Positions 58,072-64,000 of a stretch of DNA of 64,000 nt are shown one piece after another. Below the pieces are notes generated by a model. That model was given only the letters and a program-made list of their open reading frames with translations, was not told the DNA's origin and ran no database searches. Numbering within the stretch: the first letter of the stretch is position 1; every line of letters begins with the position of its first letter. Made by a program: the position numbers and the translations under genes. Source of the stretch: JACKHA01 sp041401985 (lineage in GTDB: Bacteria; Planctomycetota; Phycisphaerae; Phycisphaerales; UBA1924); assembly GCA_041401985.1 (NCBI GenBank), contig JAWKTE010000001.1, forward strand, positions 310,001 through 374,000. Direction: 5' to 3'.

Positions 58072-58255
58072 ACGGCGCATTTGGGGAGGCTCCGGGGCGG
58101 ATATCCTCCGCCCTTGCGTGCCCCCCGCGGAACGCGCGTCGCCGGTCACCGGGGCCGACGGCTGCGAGCCCGAGAAGCCCGGCGGGATCGAGAAGCCTCA
58201 CACGCCGCACCAACTCCGGCGCACGCACGCGCCGCCTTGCGACGGGATCACCATC

Positions 58256-58579
58256 ATGCCAACCGCCCTGCTGCGCGACCGCGCCGGACTCGCCCCGACC
58301 GTTGGAACCGAATCGCCCTCCGAGCCGTGGGCTGCCTCGGCGCTTGGCGAGCCCGCGTGGTCGCTCTCCGAGACGCCGGTGTGGTCGCCCGAGTTCCCGG
58401 ACGCGCCGGGCGTGGTCATGGGCGACTACGACGACGATGACGAGGACGACGACTTCTTCGAAGATGACGAGGATGACGACGACGACGAGTTCGAGGAGGA
58501 CGACGACTTCCTGGACGACGACGAGGAAGACGAGGTCGAAGACGGGAGCGATTCGGACGATGATGACGACGACCTGTGA
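58256..58579 (+). CDS. Small protein with a poly-acidic C-terminal tail
   Basis: A 107-residue protein. The first 55 residues are ordinary (MPTALLRDRAGLAPTVGTES, PAWSLSETPVWSPEFPDAPG). The last 52 are almost only Asp and Glu (GDYDDDDEDDDFFEDDEDDD). No signal peptide is visible. Such tails may bind cations or basic proteins; the function is unknown. It has a good promoter upstream, which supports a real gene. DNA of the tail is a GAY/GAR repeat. Confidence 0.7.
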   Translation: MPTALLRDRAGLAPTVGTESPSEPWAASALGEPAWSLSETPVWSPEFPDAPGVVMGDYDDDDEDDDFFEDDEDDDDDEFEEDDDFLDDDEEDEVEDGSDSDDDDDDL

Positions 58580-58677
58580 GTCGTCGCGTCGGCGACGCTG
58601 AGGCCGCGGCCGGGAGCGCATCCCGCCGCGGGCGTCCAGCGGCGTGGAGCGGGCGGGCGCGGGTCGGAGGCCCGCGC

Positions 58678-59175
58678 ATGTCCGAGAACCGACGCACCCG
58701 TTCTGCCGACCAGCCGACCACCGATGGACGTGGCGGACCGCCGCCCGGCGTGGTCGATCGGCGCAGCGGCCTGGACCGGCGCGAGATCGAGGCCCTCAAG
58801 AGCGCGCTCGAGGGCGTGCCCGAGGAAACCGGCGACACGAAAGTCAGCGGGCTCGAGCGGCGGCGCGGCCCCGGACGGCGTCGGAGCGACTTCCTCCGCT
58901 CGGCCGAGGAGGGCGAACTGACGCGCGAGCAGTTCCTGTTCCTTATGGCGATCGAGGAGTTCAAGCGGGCCAACGACCGGACGTTCCCGTCGTGGACGGA
59001 TGTGCTCGAGGTGGTGCGCCTGTTGGGCTATCGCAAGACGATGCCCTCGGAACTGAACCTGACCAGCGCCGAGGATTGGCGCGAGGCGCCGGCGACGCCG
59101 AGCAATGTGCGTCCGGCGCGGTGGCGCGAGCGGTTCGGCTCGAAGCAGGCGGGGCCGAGCGCCGAGGCGGCGTGA
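58678..59175 (+). CDS. Unknown soluble protein with arginine-rich middle
   Basis: A 165-residue protein I do not recognise. The middle is strongly basic (GLERRRGPGRRRSDFLRSAE). The second half is helical (EGELTREQFLFLMAIEEFKR, PSWTDVLEVVRLLGYRKTMP), suggesting DNA or RNA contact or a docking role. The ribosome site GGAGG (58666-58670) sits in the loop of a small hairpin GCGGG/CCCGC at 58659-58675, seven bases before the ATG. It follows the acidic protein gene by 98 bases; the two opposite charges could suggest partnership, which is a guess. Confidence 0.7.
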   Translation: MSENRRTRSADQPTTDGRGGPPPGVVDRRSGLDRREIEALKSALEGVPEETGDTKVSGLERRRGPGRRRSDFLRSAEEGELTREQFLFLMAIEEFKRANDRTFPSWTDVLEVVRLLGYRKTMPSELNLTSAEDWREAPATPSNVRPARWRERFGSKQAGPSAEAA

Positions 59176-59180
59176 CGGGG

Positions 59181-59230
59181 CTGGTCGGTCAGTGGCACTC
59201 GATGTTCGCCGCGCGCGAGCGACCGACCAG
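59181..59230. terminator. Inverted repeat between convergent genes
   Basis: CTGGTCGGTC (59181-59190) and GACCGACCAG (59221-59230) are perfect inverted 10-mers around 30 bases that include a GCGCGCGC run. They lie between the plus-strand gene and tadA. Confidence 0.4.
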
Positions 59231-59258
59231 AGGCGCATCTCCTCGGCTGTGTGTGGCG

Positions 59259-59879
59259 TCACGATCTCGCCGCGGAGCCGCGGGCCTTCGACTCGCGGAG
59301 CGAGCGGAAGAACGCCCGCAGCAACTCGCCGCAGCGCTCGGCCTCAACGCCCCCGACCACCTCGGGCCTGTGGTTGAGGCGCGGGTCGGCCAGGAGTTGG
59401 TAGAGCGATTCGACGGCGCCCGCTTTGGGGTCGGGCGCGCCGTAGACCACGCGACCGACGCGGGCGTTGACGATCAGCCCGGCGCACATGGGGCAGGGCT
59501 CGAGCGTGACGGCGAGCGAGCAGTCGCTCAGGCGCCAGCCGCCCGCCGCGCGGCAGGCGTGCTGGATGGCGAGGAACTCGGCGTGGGCCGAGGGGTCGTG
59601 GTCGGTTTCGCGCCGGTTGGAACCTTCGCCCAGGATCGTGCCGTCGGCGGTGCGGTACACGACGGCGCCGACGGGGACCTCGCCGTGGGCGGCGGCGGCC
59701 TCGGCGAGTTCGATGGCCCGGGCCAGCATGCGGCGGTCAAGATCGGAGGGCTGCGCGACGGGTCCGGCTGGGTGTGGAGCGGGGTGTGGAGCGGGGGCCA
59801 AGCCGGGTGCCGACGCCGGGGGCCGGGCCTCTGGCCGAATGCGGGCGAACCACTTCCCAAGAAACTGACCAAGGCCCAT
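59259..59879 (-). CDS. tadA: tRNA-specific adenosine deaminase TadA-like
   Basis: A 206-residue deaminase. The zinc site is DHDPSAHAEFLAIQHACR (HAE with catalytic Glu) with LEPCPMCAGLIVNARVGRVV (PCPMC). GAVESLYQLLADPRLNHRPE is the TadA region that follows. TadA converts wobble adenosine 34 of tRNA-Arg to inosine. The N-terminal 45 residues are a Pro/Ala-rich extension and the C-terminus is Arg/Ser-rich. ATG 59879 was chosen as giving the shortest natural extension. A guanine or other nucleoside deaminase of the same family is less likely. Confidence 0.88.
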   Translation of the reverse strand: MGLGQFLGKWFARIRPEARPPASAPGLAPAPHPAPHPAGPVAQPSDLDRRMLARAIELAEAAAAHGEVPVGAVVYRTADGTILGEGSNRRETDHDPSAHAEFLAIQHACRAAGGWRLSDCSLAVTLEPCPMCAGLIVNARVGRVVYGAPDPKAGAVESLYQLLADPRLNHRPEVVGGVEAERCGELLRAFFRSLRESKARGSAARS

Positions 59880-59905
59880 GACGGCAAGGGTACGAGTCGT
59901 GGCAA

Positions 59906-60033
59906 GCGAGCCGGGGCCTCGCTGCCCCGGGTTCCGCGCGAGCCGGGGCGTCCCCGCCCCGGTTCGGTCTCGCTTCGTGGGGATCGGACTCGCCCGGCTG
60001 GTGGGTCCGGGGCGGGGACGCCCCGGCTCGCGC
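59906..60033. repeat. GC-rich hairpin repeat element, inverted pair upstream of secG
   Basis: A 27-base unit GCGCGAGCCGGGGCGTCCCC plus GCCCCGG at 59936-59962 is repeated exactly in inverse orientation at 60007-60033, with 44 bases between. A third, degenerate copy (GCGAGCCGGGGCCTCGCTGC plus CCCGGGTT) is at 59906-59933. The gap 59880-60188 between tadA and secG contains nothing else supported apart from the secG ribosome site. Confidence 0.88.
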
Positions 60034-60188
60034 GCTGGTGGGGGTGGGGGTGGCTTGGTTGGCATGGCTTGGGGAATCGGGGCGGGGCGGCCCCTAAAGT
60101 CTTGGCCCGAGTCCGAATGGCGGGTGTCCCGCCCGCCCCCGGCGACCCCTGGTCGACCGAGGGCGTTAGAAGCCCGCAGGAGTTTCGA

Positions 60189-60752
60189 ATGCTGACGCTG
60201 AGCGCCCTTCCGCTGTGGGCCGTCTCCATCCTGGTTGTGCTGTATGTGCTGATCTCGGTGGTGATGATCCTGGCGGTTCTGATCCAGCGTCCCCAGGGCG
60301 GCGGGCTGTCGACGGCGTTCGGGGCCGGGGCCGGCTCGGGCCAGACGGCGTTCGGCACCAAGATCGGGGATGCGCTGACGATCTTCACGATCTCGGTGTT
60401 CGTGCTGTTCCTGGTGTCGTCGGTGACGCTGGTGTACCTGCTGCGTCCGGACGAGACGCCGGCGCAGGAGCCGGGGATCTCGGCGCCGGTTGGAGAGACG
60501 GGCGGCGAGGCGGGCGGGCCGGCGGTGCCCGCGGGGACGGGTGATTCGGGCGGTGAGAGCCAGCCGGGGGCGGCGGTGCCGGGGGATTCGACGCCGGGTG
60601 GGAACGGGACGGGCGGTGACGGTGGTGGTGAGGCGACGCCTGGCCAAGGTGACCCGGCCAACTCCGGTCCAGTCGGCGGCGAGCCCGGCGACCCGCAAGG
60701 CACGCCCGCGGCCGGCGAGCCGGGGGCCGATCCGAACGCGCCCGGACGTTGA
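60189..60752 (+). CDS. secG: Preprotein translocase subunit SecG with long C-terminal tail
   Basis: A 187-residue protein. The SecG core is residues 1-80: first helix ILVVLYVLISVVMILAVLIQ, then RPQGGGLSTAFGAGAGSGQT with AFGTKIGD, and the second helix ALTIFTISVFVLFLVSSVTL. It assists SecYE in export. The following about 105 residues are Gly/Pro/Thr/Glu-rich and disordered (GGNGTGGDGGGEATPGQGDP), far beyond the usual length; tails of this kind are seen in planctomycete SecG. AGGAG lies six bases before the ATG. Confidence 0.92.
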   Translation: MLTLSALPLWAVSILVVLYVLISVVMILAVLIQRPQGGGLSTAFGAGAGSGQTAFGTKIGDALTIFTISVFVLFLVSSVTLVYLLRPDETPAQEPGISAPVGETGGEAGGPAVPAGTGDSGGESQPGAAVPGDSTPGGNGTGGDGGGEATPGQGDPANSGPVGGEPGDPQGTPAAGEPGADPNAPGR

Positions 60753-60789
60753 GCCCTGGGATTCGGTCCGCGTCGGGTACGATCCAGTT

Positions 60790-61101
60790 GTGATCGAACT
60801 GCTGCGAGCCAAGCGCGAGGCGATCGAGGCGTTGTGCCGGAAGCACCGGGTGCGGCACCTCGATGCGTTCGGCTCCTCGGTCGCCGGCGGATTTGACGAG
60901 ACGCGAAGCGACGTGGACTTCGTGGTGGATTTCCTGCCGCAACCTCGGCATGGGCTGGGCGACGTCTACTTCCGGCTGCTCCATGATCTGGAGGCGTTGC
61001 TCGGGCGCCCGGTCGATCTGGTCGAGGCGTCGGCGATCCGCAATCCGTACTTCCGCGCGTCGTTCGAGGCGACGAGGATGCCGATCTATGCCGCGGCGTG
61101 A
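60790..61101 (+). CDS. MNT-type nucleotidyltransferase (MntA-like antitoxin)
   Basis: A 103-residue minimal nucleotidyltransferase. The motif GSSVAGGFDETRSDVDFVVD fits GSX10DXD with the metal aspartates. PVDLVEASAIRNPYF gives the third acidic residue. GTG 60790 is the likely start. It overlaps the following HEPN gene by 14 bases. In MntA/HepT pairs the MNT protein blocks the HEPN toxin by adding AMP to a tyrosine near its active site. Placed between secG and a radical SAM gene, it may be a small acquired module. Confidence 0.88.
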   Translation: MIELLRAKREAIEALCRKHRVRHLDAFGSSVAGGFDETRSDVDFVVDFLPQPRHGLGDVYFRLLHDLEALLGRPVDLVEASAIRNPYFRASFEATRMPIYAAA

Positions 61102-61462
61102 TGTTCGCATGTACTTGATCGACGCGCGGGACGCGTGCGATGCGATACGCGAGTACTCGACTGGCAAGGATCTGGCCGAGTTTCGCTCGAACCGCATGCT
61201 GCGATCTGCGATCGAGCGTGAGTTTTCGATCATCGGCGAGGCGATCGTGCAGATGCTCAGGGTCCAACCAAATCTGACAGACCGAATCTCCAACGCCGAG
61301 AGCATCGCGCGATTCCGCAACATCCTGATCCATGCGTACGACCTGATCAACTACGACACCATGTGGCGGACGACCGTGGAGGACGTTCCGATTCTCCATG
61401 CGGAAGTCTGCGAAATCCTCGACGAGATCGAGGGGCGGGAGTCGCCGCAGCATCGTGGTTAA
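61088..61462 (+). CDS. HEPN (DUF86/HepT-like) ribonuclease toxin
   Basis: A 124-residue helical protein. The RX4HXY motif is RFRNILIHAYDLINYDTMWR (Arg, His and Tyr all present), the active site of HepT RNases and the tyrosine target of AMPylation by the partner. The N-terminus MPRRDVRMYLIDARDACDAI is typical. It is translated from inside the end of the MNT gene. The complete motif suggests both partners are functional. The gene ends eight bases from the convergent radical SAM gene. The GC content here is slightly lower than around it. Confidence 0.9.
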   Translation: MPRRDVRMYLIDARDACDAIREYSTGKDLAEFRSNRMLRSAIEREFSIIGEAIVQMLRVQPNLTDRISNAESIARFRNILIHAYDLINYDTMWRTTVEDVPILHAEVCEILDEIEGRESPQHRG

Positions 61463-61469
61463 TCGTCGG

Positions 61470-62630
61470 CTATCCAAACAACTTCATCTGCCCCCTCTCC
61501 GCGCCCGACTCCGGCCTCCTAAACGCCGCGCCGCTGAGGGGGGGCAGTTCGGCGTCGAGGCCGAGGCGCCTGGCGTAGAGCCTGAACATCTGGGCGATTT
61601 GGCCGGCGATGGGGCCGGTGCCGCGCATGCGCTGGGCGATGTTCGGGTCGTAGAGGTCGCCGCCTCGGACCTGGCGGATGAGGCTTTCGACGCGGGCGGC
61701 CCGGTCGGGCACGTGGCGCTGGAGCCATTCGAGGAACAGGGCCTTGATCTGGAACGGCAGGCGCAGCATGACCCACGCGGCCCGCCTCGCGCCCGCACGG
61801 GCCGCAGCTTCGAGGATCGCCGGGATCTCGCGGTCGTTGAGGCCCGGGATGACCGGAGCGACCATGACGGTGACAGGGATGCCGGCGTCGGAGAGAGCGC
61901 TGATAGCGTCGAGGCGCTCCCGCGGCGAGGAGGCGCGCGGCTCCATGCGGGCGGCGAGCGCGTTGTCGAGCGTCGTGACGCTGATGGAGGCCTGGGCCGC
62001 GCCGTGGGCGGCAAGCGATGAGAGCAGGTCGATGTCGCGGGTGATGAGGGCGTTCTTGGTGATGAGGCCGACGGGCTGGCGGCACTCGGCCATGACTTCC
62101 AGGCAGGCCCGGGTGATGCCGAGGCGGCGCTCGATGGGCTGGTAGGGGTCGGTCACGCCCGACATGACGATGAAGTCGGCCTCCCACGAGGGGCGGGCCA
62201 GGGCGGCCCGGAGCAGTTCGGCGGCCCTGGGCTTGGCGAAGATGCGGGTCTCGAAGTCCAGCCCGCTGGAGAGGCCGAAGTACTCGTGCCCGGGTCGGGC
62301 GTAGCAGTAGATGCAGCCGTGCTCGCAGCCGCGGTATGGATTGACGGTCCAGCGGAAGGGGATGTCGGGGACGTTGACGGGGTTGAGCACGGCCCTGGTG
62401 TCGTCGTCGAAGACCTCGGTGCGGACCTGGCGGCCGCTGGGGTGCTCGCGGGCGGAGTCTTCCAGGTGCTCGGGCAGGACGTGGAGGCGGATGTCGTCGA
62501 AGCGGCTCGCGGGGTTGAGCCCCGCGCCGCGTCCGCGGGCCGGGCCGTCGAGGAGGGCGTCGGCGAGGCCGTCGAGGGTGGCCGGGTCGGGGGTGTGGAA
62601 GTCGTCGTCGTGTGTCGGTTGGAGCGGCAC
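61470..62630 (-). CDS. Radical SAM protein of the PA0069/Rv2578c type
   Basis: A 386-residue protein. The cluster-binding motif is NPYRGCEHGCIYCYARPGHE, with C-x3-C-x2-C at about residues 100-107. Next come FIVMSGVTDPYQPIERRLGI, GLITKNALITRDIDLLSSLA and PVTVMVAPVIPGLNDREIPA, all diagnostic of this spore-photoproduct-lyase-like subfamily. The C-terminal region GGDLYDPNIAQRMRGTGPIA is also conserved. It binds a 4Fe-4S cluster and SAM. The substrate is not established for the family. The N-terminal 70 residues are extra but partly conserved (SRFDDIRLHVLPEHLEDSAR). A likely promoter lies at 62792-62813. Confidence 0.9.
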   Translation of the reverse strand: MPLQPTHDDDFHTPDPATLDGLADALLDGPARGRGAGLNPASRFDDIRLHVLPEHLEDSAREHPSGRQVRTEVFDDDTRAVLNPVNVPDIPFRWTVNPYRGCEHGCIYCYARPGHEYFGLSSGLDFETRIFAKPRAAELLRAALARPSWEADFIVMSGVTDPYQPIERRLGITRACLEVMAECRQPVGLITKNALITRDIDLLSSLAAHGAAQASISVTTLDNALAARMEPRASSPRERLDAISALSDAGIPVTVMVAPVIPGLNDREIPAILEAAARAGARRAAWVMLRLPFQIKALFLEWLQRHVPDRAARVESLIRQVRGGDLYDPNIAQRMRGTGPIAGQIAQMFRLYARRLGLDAELPPLSGAAFRRPESGAERGQMKLFG

Positions 62631-62761
62631 GTTGGGGGCCCGGCGTGCGGGGCAGAATCGGCGTGATCCTCTGTGACGAGAGCCGTTTGGATGCGGGGGG
62701 CTGGGCGGTCGTCGCCTCGACCGGGCGCGGCGTTCCCGCGTCGAACGATCGGGCGGTCGCC

Positions 62762-62790
62762 TTGACCACGGGCGGATACCCGATCATACT
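62762..62790 (+). promoter_or_regulatory. Plus-strand promoter in a divergent AT-rich island
   Basis: TTGACC (62762-62767), a 17-base spacer and CATACT (62785-62790), in the 62631-63004 gap, about 210 bases before the small plus-strand gene. The gap has no other gene I can support. Confidence 0.45.
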
Positions 62791-62791
62791 A

Positions 62792-62813
62792 CCAACGTAT
62801 AGTACGGCGTCAA
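62792..62813 (-). promoter_or_regulatory. Minus-strand promoter of the radical SAM gene
   Basis: Minus strand TTGACG (62813-62808), a 16-base spacer and TAGTAT (62791-62786) or, at 19 bases, TATGAT. It overlaps the plus-strand promoter, so the two directions probably compete. Confidence 0.4.
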
Positions 62814-63004
62814 GTCGAGTCTGAGAAGAACCGAAACGGTGGGCGGCCCCGCGGGGCCGGGTTTGCCGGATGCAATCGCAAGACCTGTGCTCGCAATAGG
62901 TTGAGGCCGGAGATCGTTGGTCGCTGGACGCGGGATCGTCCAGACTTGTGGTGAGGGCGAGGGCGGCCCGACGCGGGCGGCCTGGGATGGGGAATGAGCG
63001 AGAG

Positions 63005-63298
63005 ATGAGTCTGACGCCTGGTGAGAGTTCGGTCCTGCTGACGGCCCTGGCGGCTCTGCGGAGCGGCGACAGCCGGCGATTCCAGGACCTGCTGTGGCTG
63101 GGAATGGGAGATCGCTGGGGTGAGGTCCAGGACGGGCTGCTGGCGCGGGAGTTGGCCGAGTGGCTGGATGCGGACCAGACCCGCCTGCGGCTGACGGGGC
63201 GTGGGGTGGAGTGGGTCAAGTCGCTGAGGCTCGACGCCGATTCCGGGTCGGAGCCGGGCGTCCCGCCTTGGGGCGTGCGGTCGGTTCCGGCCGTGTGA
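63005..63298 (+). CDS. Small unknown soluble protein
   Basis: A 97-residue protein with no signal or membrane segment. The N-terminal 75 residues are compact and helical (MSLTPGESSVLLTALAALRS, GDSRRFQDLLWLGMGDRWGE). The segment LDADQTRLRLTGRGVEWVKS reads like a small winged-helix DNA-binding or PadR-like fold. The end is Pro/Gly-rich. I do not recognise the family. A start at 62987 would add six residues. Codon bias matches the neighbours, and it precedes ybeY by 119 bases. Confidence 0.55.
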   Translation: MSLTPGESSVLLTALAALRSGDSRRFQDLLWLGMGDRWGEVQDGLLARELAEWLDADQTRLRLTGRGVEWVKSLRLDADSGSEPGVPPWGVRSVPAV

Positions 63299-63417
63299 TC
63301 GGCCGAGCAATCGACGGGGTGATCGGCGGGTGGGGCTTGGCCGGGCCTGCTGATCTCCGTACAGTGGGGATGCTGGTGTTCGGGGCCCCTGGTTGGGGCT
63401 CTGGGGAATCTGCCGCG

Positions 63418-63951
63418 ATGGAGACCGAACCGACGGAGCCTCCCGGATCGCCGATTGGCGTCCCGGCCCGTCAGCCGACATTCGATGTCGAGATCCAGGA
63501 CGCCACGGGGCGGCTTGATCGGTCCACGCTTGACTGGCTTCGGCGGCATGTCGCGAGCGCGGCTGGCGAACTGGCCTGCGCGGGCGAGGTCCGGGTGCGG
63601 GCGGTGGGCGACGCCGAGATGCGGGCGGCGCACGCCAGGCACCTTGGCGAGGATTCGACCACGGACGTGCTGACGTTTGATCTGCGGGAGAACGCGGAGG
63701 GCGGCGCTCCGCTCGATGTGGACGTGCTGGTGTGCGTTGACGAGGCGGAGCGCCAGGGCGGCGAGCGCGGGCATCCGGCGTCGCACGAGCTGCTGCTGTA
63801 CATCGTGCACGCGATGCTGCACTGCCTTGGCTACGACGACCGCGACGAGGCGTCGTTCGCGGCCATGCACGCGCGCGAGGACGAGGTGCTGGGCGCGATC
63901 GGCGTGGGATTGGTGTACGGCGCGACGCAGCGGGCTGGGGGCGCCCGGTGA
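63418..63951 (+). CDS. ybeY: Endoribonuclease YbeY, with Asp in place of the third zinc histidine
   Basis: A 177-residue UPF0054 metalloprotein involved in 16S rRNA 3' maturation and ribosome quality control. The conserved segments are LGEDSTTDVLTFDLRE (TDVLTFP-like) and HELLLYIVHAMLHCLGYDDR. The usual site is HGxLHxxGYDH. Here the first two histidines are present (VHAMLH), but the last reads YDD instead of YDH, so zinc may be held differently. ATG 63418 was chosen; 63370 would add 16 residues. Its stop overlaps the next gene (GTGA). Confidence 0.9.
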   Translation: METEPTEPPGSPIGVPARQPTFDVEIQDATGRLDRSTLDWLRRHVASAAGELACAGEVRVRAVGDAEMRAAHARHLGEDSTTDVLTFDLRENAEGGAPLDVDVLVCVDEAERQGGERGHPASHELLLYIVHAMLHCLGYDDRDEASFAAMHAREDEVLGAIGVGLVYGATQRAGGAR

Positions 63952-64000
63952 GCTCGCTGGTGCTTGTCATCGTGGGCGTCGTGGCGCTGGTCGTTGGCGC
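63948..64000 (+). CDS. Start of a membrane protein, cut by the window end
   Basis: GTG 63948 overlaps the ybeY stop and reads VSSLVLVIVGVVALVVGA, the beginning of a membrane helix. In many bacteria ybeY is followed by a CNNM/CorC (hemolysin-like) gene that begins with such a helix, which makes that the best guess. Confidence 0.55.
   Translation, partial: MSSLVLVIVGVVALVVG

Noticed and set aside
60790..61462. The MNT/HEPN genes as fragments of one larger nucleotidyltransferase
   Set aside because: Each has complete family motifs and normal length, and they lie in different frames with a short overlap, as in known MntA/HepT pairs.

Overview
The window is GC-rich chromosomal DNA (roughly 70% by eye) from a bacterium that looks like a member of the Planctomycetota, most likely class Phycisphaerae. 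The evidence is a set of secreted proteins ending in a paired 'GYGVPNGVLNNDDFFYYL'-type module with a terminal Gly-Cys, a PEP-CTERM-like surface protein, a type IV-pilin-like N-methylated protein, and many membrane proteins with no clear family. Taxonomy is inferred from protein style only; no rRNA is present. Almost all genes are densely packed, and many neighbours overlap by 1-4 bases.

Layout. 1-6 kb: ECF sigma factor and anti-sigma factor, fluoride exporter CrcB, a TrkA/TrkH potassium uptake pair in which trkH carries a one-base frameshift, and a TetR regulator. 6.0-6.1 kb: tRNA-Ala(GGC) with promoter and terminator. 6.2-10.7 kb: secreted proteins (a beta-propeller, a dockerin-like protein, two alpha-helical unknowns). 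10.8-21.9 kb: pyrE, a frameshifted DinB-like (DUF1569) gene, two glycosyltransferases, a NeuC-type UDP-GlcNAc 2-epimerase overlapping a RibBA whose GTP cyclohydrolase II half has lost its zinc ligands, a PEP-CTERM-like protein with a folded leader, a threonine aldolase and acylphosphatase. 21.9-24.9 kb: a three-gene cassette (multi-pass membrane protein, glutathionylspermidine-synthase-like ATP-grasp, unknown). 25.1-26.8 kb: hisS, with a lower-GC internal stretch and an inserted low-complexity segment. 26.9-32.3 kb: a TPR protein and two large secreted dockerin-like proteins, one an M12-type metalloprotease.

32.3-48.2 kb is a flagellar gene cluster, all on the minus strand: flgN-like, histidine kinase, sigma-54 activator, flgB, flgC, fliE, fliF, fliG, fliH, fliI, fliJ, a MotE-like gene, fliK, flgD, a small flagellar operon gene and flgE. 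It encodes the rod, MS ring, switch, export ATPase complex and hook, plus a two-component sigma-54 control pair. A close match to a sigma-54 promoter precedes flgB. 48.3-55.7 kb (minus) carries a large TPR protein, an RDD membrane protein, a pilin-like protein and a zinc-ribbon membrane protein. 55.9-64 kb holds a parvulin-type lipoprotein, small membrane proteins, tadA, secG, an MNT/HEPN toxin-antitoxin pair, a radical SAM protein, ybeY and the first codons of a membrane protein.

The most unusual feature is the load of small repeats in and around genes. Heptamer tandem repeats of one family (such as AGTGCTG, AGTGCCG, AGTACTG, TGCCTGA) sit at six sites, always beside a gene end. An octamer-based (GCGACGGA/TCCGTCGC) inverted-repeat element occurs twice: once between fliI and fliJ and once inside fliI, where it adds exactly 49 codons in frame. 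A third family is a 27-base GC-rich hairpin unit, present as a perfect inverted pair upstream of secG and as a single copy inside a coding region. These are the leading candidates for an undescribed system: small non-autonomous palindromic elements that insert into, and are tolerated by, protein-coding genes.
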